Assembly: GCF_964204645.1 (NCBI RefSeq)
Contig: NC_134029.1
Location: forward strand, 20,044,450-20,108,449
Direction: 5' to 3'
Origin: Tubulanus polymorphus
Lineage: Eukaryota; Nemertea; Palaeonemertea; Tubulaniformes; Tubulanidae
DNA: 64,000 nt
Shown here: positions 51,001 to 57,800 of the stretch, piece by piece
Layout: each line of letters begins with the position of its first letter
Numbering within the stretch: position 1 is the first letter of the stretch
Translations under genes and position numbers: made by a program
The notes under the pieces: model-generated
Seen by the model: only the letters and a program-made list of their open reading frames with translations
Database searches by the model: none
What the model was told of the DNA's origin: nothing

Positions 51001-52991
51001 TCTTTCGACAAACCGACGATGAAAATTCGCATCAGCGTGTCCTCGTGAACGGGTACCTCCGACACGGCCCTTATCATCAGTCCGCGCTCCGATTCCGTAG
51101 GCCAGTTATCCTTATTATAGTACTGCTCCGGCTTTTCCAAGAACACAAGCTTGTGCAAACACAAAAGGAACTCGGCGTTTTTCAGGGTCGTCAGCTTCGG
51201 TACGATCGTGTGAAGCCAGCAAACCGAATCGCGTTGGATGCCGGCGATCTGCTGTTGAAACGATGTCAACGTCGCCAGCTCGCGGAAATCGCCGCGGTCA
51301 TACGCGGTGATTGTTTCTTTGATGTGAGGCGTCACCGACAACAAGCAGGTCATACACACGAGATCGACGATTGACAGGATCAACCGCTCTTTGAACATCG
51401 TTTCCAAATCGGCGAACTTCGGCTCCGAGCGTTCGGCGAGCAAGCCGAGCACGAACGCCGCGAAGTTCATGTCGTACTTCAACGTGCGCACGATCTCGCG
51501 TAACAACGCGCGCAACGCTCGCAGGTAATCGTCGCGATTGATCAGGAAATCTTGGAATATTTCGGCGAGGATTTTCGCCGCTGTGTCAGGAGTGTGCTGA
51601 AACACGACCGATATGATACCCATGTTGTTCGGGTTGCGAGCGCTCGACAGTTCGTTGTAGATCGTGTGCGTCAGCAGGCTGCGCACGTGCACCGGCGCCT
51701 GGATGATGATCTCGCGAATGCAACCGAGGTAATGATTGATCAACGGCTTCGTTTTCATGCGGATCTTGATGATCTGCGCCAAGATCTCCTGCGTCGCGCC
51801 GCAATTCATACAAACCGACATCAGCAACTCCTGTGCTGGTCGCGTCAGTTTCGGATTCTGCAGCCACATCTCGAGGCGTTGCGCGGCCATTACGCGCACC
51901 TCGTTGTAGCCGCATGTCGCGATCATCAGTTTCAGGAAATTACGCGAGATGTTATCGAGACCTTGACCTCGCCGAGTCAAATGCTCTTTGATCGTGTCGA
52001 CGACGAAGTTCTCGACGACCGTCTGCTGATAGATGTACCGCGGGAAAACAACGATGTTCTTCAACTCTTCAGCTGTTTTTACGAAGACGCCACTCGCTCC
52101 GCCGCTGACCGTTTTATCGCCGGTATCGCTATCTGTCGCTTCTTCATCCGGGTACGACGTAAACATAATCGGACTCGAACAAGACGACGACGATTCGGCC
52201 GGTTTGATCGCGAAATTCTCCGATTTCGGCGGTAATTTCGTATCGAACGCCGACTGGATATTATCGACGAACCCCTGACAGTCCTCGCGGTCGACCCAAA
52301 TACGTTCGCCGAGCGAATCTTCGATGTACACTTTCAGAAACTGGTCGGGCCAGTTTTCCTCCTCTTGAAACGCGGCCATTAACACGTTACAAACGAGAAC
52401 GGGCACGAGCGCGTTTCCTTTCGTCTTAAAGTTGATACCGACGTCGCGTTTCAGTAAACTGCACATCGCTTCGATTACGACGTCGCTGTCGAACAGTTGC
52501 TGACGAGTTTTAGCCAGACACATCAACGTCAGGAATACGGCTTGATTCGGTTTCGTGCGGTTATTTCGTAAATGTTTGACGGCGCCGCACAGAAGCCCCT
52601 CGAGTTGTACGTCGTCGCCGGTCTCTTCGGCCGATTCAATCGCGTTGTACAAATCCTGAGGATCGACGTCGATCGCGTTTTCATACGTGAACGTTTGCGT
52701 CTGAGGGGCCGGGGAACCCCGACGGTCCGTATCCGGTCTACCGAGCGGTGTAAATGTTTGAGAACCCAATAGTTTTGGTCTCTTGGCCGCCGAACCGCAA
52801 GTATGCTGAGCCGGCTTTTCGCGTTTCATTCCGCTCGTGAGTCCAGCTTTTTTCGGTAGAGCGGAAGGCGGTCTCAAATCGACTTCGCTCGAAGACCTCG
52901 GTTTGGAACCTAAAGCGATTAAGTCTCCAGGCGGAAGGTGACCTTTTTGTTTGCCACCAGGGCGTCTTGTCATTGGTTTTCCACGCTCCAT
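48045..52991 (-). CDS. INTS1: Integrator complex subunit 1, single-exon, C-terminally short (1648 aa)
   Basis: INTS1 is the large scaffold of the nuclear Integrator complex, which processes snRNA 3' ends and cuts nascent RNA at paused polymerase. The start is the ATG at 52991; the N-terminus has PGDLIALGSK (residues 21-30) as in other animals, a basic Ser/Pro tail, and YIEDSLGERIWVD at 222-234. Further down are LTRPAQELLMSVCMNC, FNELSSARNPNNM, FLVDTSEEALLLPDWLK and SFGIPVSSMSKLL, then helical repeats to IWQG at 1604-1607. The frame stops 41 residues later (ETPSA). Known INTS1 proteins are around 2,050-2,200 residues, so some 400-450 C-terminal residues are absent. The whole 4.9 kb has no intron, unlike vertebrate INTS1 and unlike its neighbours. 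Confidence 0.95.
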   Translation of the reverse strand: MERGKPMTRRPGGKQKGHLPPGDLIALGSKPRSSSEVDLRPPSALPKKAGLTSGMKREKPAQHTCGSAAKRPKLLGSQTFTPLGRPDTDRRGSPAPQTQTFTYENAIDVDPQDLYNAIESAEETGDDVQLEGLLCGAVKHLRNNRTKPNQAVFLTLMCLAKTRQQLFDSDVVIEAMCSLLKRDVGINFKTKGNALVPVLVCNVLMAAFQEEENWPDQFLKVYIEDSLGERIWVDREDCQGFVDNIQSAFDTKLPPKSENFAIKPAESSSSCSSPIMFTSYPDEEATDSDTGDKTVSGGASGVFVKTAEELKNIVVFPRYIYQQTVVENFVVDTIKEHLTRRGQGLDNISRNFLKLMIATCGYNEVRVMAAQRLEMWLQNPKLTRPAQELLMSVCMNCGATQEILAQIIKIRMKTKPLINHYLGCIREIIIQAPVHVRSLLTHTIYNELSSARNPNNMGIISVVFQHTPDTAAKILAEIFQDFLINRDDYLRALRALLREIVRTLKYDMNFAAFVLGLLAERSEPKFADLETMFKERLILSIVDLVCMTCLLSVTPHIKETITAYDRGDFRELATLTSFQQQIAGIQRDSVCWLHTIVPKLTTLKNAEFLLCLHKLVFLEKPEQYYNKDNWPTESERGLMIRAVSEVPVHEDTLMRIFIVGLSKDLPLNSADALELADKLVERAAALQMEGIPVLNVERLEFFDAVLNACTYHHPENIALPRGYQPPTLAISNLYWKAWDMLLVIAAFNPSTLGRAAWDLYPTLKSLMEMVMTNNYKFPPPTCATDDASIEEIWNNDRQLVAMEKQQILEFEGHLAAATSKVTITENNSLLISQLTSMDPTGPARKPPLWVIDQLKLMNKSLRIGHLLCCSREPDFLMDIIQRQGTSQSMPWLAELVESNEGSLEVLPVQCLCEFLLHESDIGLFQQDDDETGAQKLKKKQKIKKQELLLKRLNALLFSPQSDCKASEEVLDYFMKRLSNQQASSRALAVQGLSMVLCSANPENKDLDSTERRADDLLLSYKWLLNKIPLLTHFASLQPKIALALRQACRVEMDTNAISAYILFLERHRLEPEEPQQLADLCLDLAQLIVERALVMNQVLPGEEKCSKYADNVHAALINIFVRYIRLAKQPKKEAYAWSDKQDQILIQWENGDTVTLHILVVHAMIILLTYGYPNEPSDFSELLETWFPAETLPPSAFLVDTSEEALLLPDWLKLRLIRSATPRLVDGALQDLEASQLLLFVQSFGIPVSSMSKLLNALDCAVETDLPSVEENIVDKSYMAQLIDVQKLRGACGGDKFYSILTPTEEQPQTENWKAMPPKHATLNLDLSKKLPDVAVTFKNVASATKVVQKLFLDEDVAFNHRQSLLKDVQKAIMKNAKVCDVVLSSIHQILQSDDGRRFVQAFLLHTSISSPLLKIITTKQKPPSEMLTSVMAMLLDSAPNCSSPVICLAKRIVGEKIKPASSVVENEPVDGKKLTDGITELNNPRLEEIVKRFISDGLKDGAVNNKSLDVLFDHLKNTEHDSLATGVLVDWLELLDPDGKHPDYLDHSKRITYLLALLIHQSNWSTLQQCIDNMLKDNLPASDKCKSREVLDFLSACMHIPKIWQGCDKKVSKNTFSGDMLHLSIKQIEMLIENIAGELEREETPSA

Positions 52992-54426
52992 TTCACTCTG
53001 ATTTCTGAATCACCACTACTACACCAGCAGCCGGAGAGGGACAGGATCCAGACTTTTTTCGTCTTAGTCTTGTCTTATAGGATACATAATTAACTGCAAT
53101 ATAAAACACAAATATATATATATATCAATTCCATGCAGAACCATTTGAATAATACCATTTGAAATTGTACACACGAAGGGTCCTCCTTATAAGGAGGATC
53201 GCACACGAATACATTTTAGGCTAGTCTGAATACCAGTCGTTGTTACCTGGTTACGGTTCGATTACGACGTCGCTGTCGAACAGTTGCAGGAACAACGGCT
53301 AGGTACTAGACTAATTTTAGGCCTACTAAATAAATTAGGTGAATTTAATTTTAGATTGAATGAAATTTTCTGATATTTAAAGGTTTTTGATTAATTTTTT
53401 AGCTCTATTGTGCAGGAAAATATTCAACAGATTATAAATTCTTACCGGCAAAGTTTGACAGATAGCCGCTTTTGCTAGAATTGAAGTAAAAATGGATAAC
53501 ATCATAAATTCGGCCGATTTTGCTTTTTGCACCGCTTTCTACCCGGTAGGTAAAACGCGGAAATGTTTCCAGTCCGAGACCGTGTTTTCTCTATTGCTTA
53601 CGTTGTTGTGCTGTCGCGAAACGATTTGCGGCGGTTCGAGTCCCGAAATTAACATTCAATATCTTTTCCACTGAGTTAGAGGTCAAATCCATTTCGCTTG
53701 TATTTTAGCTGTCCGGTCGCGAATATCAGTGTAAACTTAGTGAGCTTAATCGAAATATATTGGTCCCTTAATAGCTAAACGCTAAAGACTTCGGGTGAGT
53801 ATGATTTGTCCGGTTTTCCCTGAAATTCAGTGGATCTGGACCTGACCTGTCTTACAACAGTTACAAAATATGTAAAATAATATGACTCCAGCAGGCATTT
53901 ATTACTGATATAATATGATTTCAATTGTTAAAATCAATGAGGAATAAATAAATTTGTTATATTCCATGTCATCTCGGTAAAATACGTCATCTCGGTAATA
54001 AGGATGAACGGTCTGTCCTGTCTGCCCCTGATATTTTCACAAACCACATACGCCCATATATATGGTATAAGCCCATCCGATCACAAAAACCTTAGCACAA
54101 ACGATTAGGTAACTAACTAGAACTGGAAGAGAAGTCAAAAGAGGAATTTCAATCAAATAAAAGGCAATGTTTTTTTCCTCGACACTACACGGATATCTGT
54201 AATCTTCGATGCCACTTGCTGAGTCTTCGTTGGCTCTGCATGAAAATGTCTAAGTAACAAAATGATTTGCGTTATTCTTCGCTTTCAGATTGTCAGGATG
54301 ATCTTCAAGTAAAGCTGACACATCTTCACAAGAATTCCTAGCGATAGCCGTATCAATAACAAAACTGAGGGACCGGGAGGTGTAGCTCACCGTTAGTCTG
54401 AGTTCAGTCTTGAATTTGGAGTAATA
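52992..54426. other. Divergent INTS1 / COQ2 promoter region
   Basis: The 1.4 kb between two divergently transcribed genes should hold both promoters. I see a palindrome TCCTCCTTATAAGGAGGA (about 53181-53198), a copied fragment of INTS1 (53257-53287) and no clear TATA box. No gene is supported. Confidence 0.6.
53257..53287. repeat. 31-bp exact copy of INTS1 coding sequence (52470-52500)
   Basis: The 31-base segment starting TTCGATTACGACGTCG and ending CGAACAGTTGC is identical at both places and in the same orientation. The flanks differ, so it looks like filler DNA from a repair event rather than a gene copy. Confidence 0.9.
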
Positions 54427-54847
54427 ATGGCGGCTGTGATATTAACACGAAATTCTTCCTTTATACGGAATCTCAAACACTTACGGATATTTTCTACGTC
54501 GACATTTCGCCGTCGAAATGCGGCGAATTCAGAGCAGAACGGTAGTAGCGAATCGAATTCATCGAAATTCAAATCGAACAGAACGATCTCAGAACGTAAC
54601 GCGGTTATGTGTCGGAGGGATAAACTTTCGGCGAACTTCTTAAAACCTTTAAACAACCGGTTGATTTCGGGATGCGCCGTCGTAAATAATTACCACGGAT
54701 TGAACAGAAATTCGATCGACTACCGAACGACGAAATGTCCACGGGTCGATACTTATCGCGGAATGTTTTCATTGACAAGCGTCGTCGATTGCGCTCCAAA
54801 TAATATCCAGCCATACTTGAGATTGATCAGATTTGACAAGCCCATAG
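54427..54847 (+). CDS. COQ2: COQ2 exon 1 (targeting signal)
   Basis: Starts at ATG 54427 ([20 protein letters not shown]) and ends with [19 protein letters not shown], a conserved UbiA start (PY.RL.R.DKPIG). The donor GTAAGC starts at 54848; the Gly codon is split. The stretch between about residues 30 and 120 is low in homology. Confidence 0.95.
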
Positions 54848-57800
54848 GTAAGCCCAAATTCGAGATTTTCTGTCTTTTTGGATGAAAATACTCATCCCAT
54901 ATTTCCTATCAGTTTTTAGTTCAGGTTTTAAAAAGCTTTGCCCCTAAAAGTGGTGCCAGAAATTGTAGCCCAGTGATTCTACAATGTCAAAATTACTCTC
55001 CCCTCCTAAAATAGAATATGAAAATTTCTGTCACCTGGGTATCTACCACTTAGGCTATATCTTTGGAATAAGTACATCTGCAGCTAATTGATTGGTAGTT
55101 GGTGACCTACCGCGCGGTTGTAGTTGGCGATAAGCTGTTAGGCCTCTATTCACTTGGGCTGATATCATTATCAACCAATTTAGTTTTTGAAATATGCAAT
55201 CATGAACCTTCCCCTACAGAGTCCGGTTTCTGGCTAATTTATCGGGGGGGCTATTTCACACACAGAATTCTAAATCTCGGGAAAATTGTTTGAAATTAGA
55301 AGAATTGGCTCGTGTAACTATCGTTCAGTCTTGTAAATATGATTTTCAATGAATTATGGAATTCAAAAAGGAAAATATTTTCATAAAAAAAACGTCATCA
55401 ACTTTATACTAAATGATTTACAAACATCTGAGAATGCAAGCAGCAAATGGTTGCATACGTATGAAAAAGGACTAATAGGATTGTGCAACCAACTGCACGA
55501 TTTTAGTAAAAAGGTTCGTTTGGGACCTTACCCTAAAATATTTACCTGTGGACTATTTTGTATATTGATAATCTATTTTATAGGTACATGGCTTTTATAT
55601 CTGCCGTGCACGTGGAGTATAGCGATGGCCGCGTCGGCCGGACACCTACCCGACCTGTATCTACTAGCGCTGTTCGGCGTTGGGGCGTTCGTTATGAGAG
55701 GTGCTGGTTGTACGATAAATGATATGTGGGATAAGGATATCGATAAGAAAGTGGCGCGCACGCGGATGCGGCCTCTGGCTTGCAATCAGATTACGCCGTT
55801 TCAAGCTCTAGTGTTTCTCGGCGCTCAGCTTTCGGTCGCGTTGACGATTCTAATGCAACTGAATTGGTACAGGTACGTCGTGTTCCGTGTACTTCATACA
55901 TCACTATTAATCAAACTATAATGATCTGTTTTACCGGTGTTTTTGGAAGCTGACATTCTTCCGACCTTTGATAAGCTTATAGAGTTGATGCACATGACAT
56001 GATACTTTGTTTGCTGGTGGTCAGTGCTGGAGCCAGTTGCTCAAAAGTTGGTAAGAGTTAACCAATAGTTAGTTGACGTAGTGACCGTTAAAAGTTCTTC
56101 GTTACTTTGGTATTTATCTGCCGGTTATCTTTAGCCAACTTTTGAGCAGCTGGCCTCTGGAGGCTTGGCATTACTAAGAACATAAGATAATCTGAACCCG
56201 GTTTTATAGGCTGGTATTAACTTCAGCCTGGGTGCTAACCCCCGGGTTAAAGTTAAACTTTTGAACAACTGGCTTCTGGACCCAGTTCCACAGTGCCGAG
56301 TTAAGATTTAACTCTGATTTAACTCATCGAAAACGAACAAACTTTAACTCAGAGTTAACTCTAACTCACAACTGTTGAACTGGGTCCTGGAGGCTTGGCA
56401 TTATTAAGAACAGAAGATAATCAGGGGATCTATGGTAAACTTCGAGGGTCTGTCATGTAAATCACTTATCGTGATCAGCCATCATTCAATATGGTATGGT
56501 CACACGGAATAGCGCATGGCTACATTTTCAGGATATAAGCTTATAAACTTATTCCATATTTTCAGTGTTTGTATCGATCACTTTCCTAAGCAGTTATTCG
56601 TTAACAGATATTTATTGGATATTTTCAGCGTTCTGCTCGGCGCTAGCTCAATGGGTTTAGTCGTACTTTATCCTTTAGTTAAACGTTACACTTACTGGCC
56701 TCAGATTGTATTAGGTACGTATCGTTAGGAGCAATGTTTAATTCGTCGATAGATAATCTATAATATCGAATCATACTTGTGCATAAATAGCTATGCTTCC
56801 TTTTTTTCGGTTTAAGGTATTAAGACTGCGAGGAAATGTATTTGATATCGTATTTCTGCAAATTTCATAAATGAAAAAAAAAGAAAAAACTTTCCGGCAA
56901 TTTTTGATTTTTCGGTGGAATTTTCCAACAAAAAAAATATCCATTTCATCCCGGCGTTTTCATTCGTTTTTGTTTTGTAAACCTGTTAATCAGGTTGCAT
57001 TTTACTGCGTTTTATTCTCTCAGGTATAACATTAAACTGGGGTGTGTTGTTGGGTTGGTCAGCCGTTCAAGGTTCGTGCGGCCTTGTCGCGCTAACCCTA
57101 TACACATCTAGCATTCTGTGGACGTGTATATACGACACAATATACGCCCATCAAGTGAGTAAGCCCCGCCCCTTCTCGCTTATAGCTATAGGTGCTCTGC
57201 ATATAATCATGTATATTATTTATAACTCGCTTTATACAATGGAGTTCATTGTACTTGTCATGACATTTCAGTTTGTTTTATTTCCATATTGCAAATGAAT
57301 TTCATTCGTTCATTCATCAATAACAGAAAATCATTTCAGAGAAAATATTGAGGGAGAGTCGTTAAACCTATAGCCCACTATGTATATGGGCCGGGGTAGA
57401 CTTAGTGTGTAGTCTAAATTGTCTAATGCCCAATCAGAAAGCTAAAAGAACAGAGCTGAACACTACACAGTTTCCTGAGATGATACAGTATTTGCGTCGG
57501 TTGTGAATAGCCCAAAATCTGTCAAATATGAACACTGCATGTTTTCATAAGCAAAGCAAAATATCGTTGAACTTCTTCAAAGTTGTTTATTGCTGTAAGC
57601 AATAATTCATTTTCAATTTAAAGCAGGTGACCGCAGCTCTGCTGCTGGAAAAGCTTTATAGTCGAAACATCTAGTAATATGTCTGTAACACCTGTAAGAT
57701 ATCATAGACCCAAACTGTCACCAAATAGTGCTTTCAGTATGTGTGTAGAATCTGTCGTCGAACCCACCTCCCATTAATGTTTACTACATGTCACATCACA

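Noticed and set aside
51552-52235. 227-codon plus-strand frame and similar ones inside INTS1
   Set aside because: Antisense shadows of INTS1; Arg-rich composition comes from the complement of its codons.
53492-53674. 60-codon frame between INTS1 and COQ2
   Set aside because: Short, no homology, and located in the presumed shared promoter region.
57044-57298. Separate small membrane-protein genes at 57044-57298 and 58088-58342
   Set aside because: These are the two alternative COQ2 exons read past their donor sites into introns.
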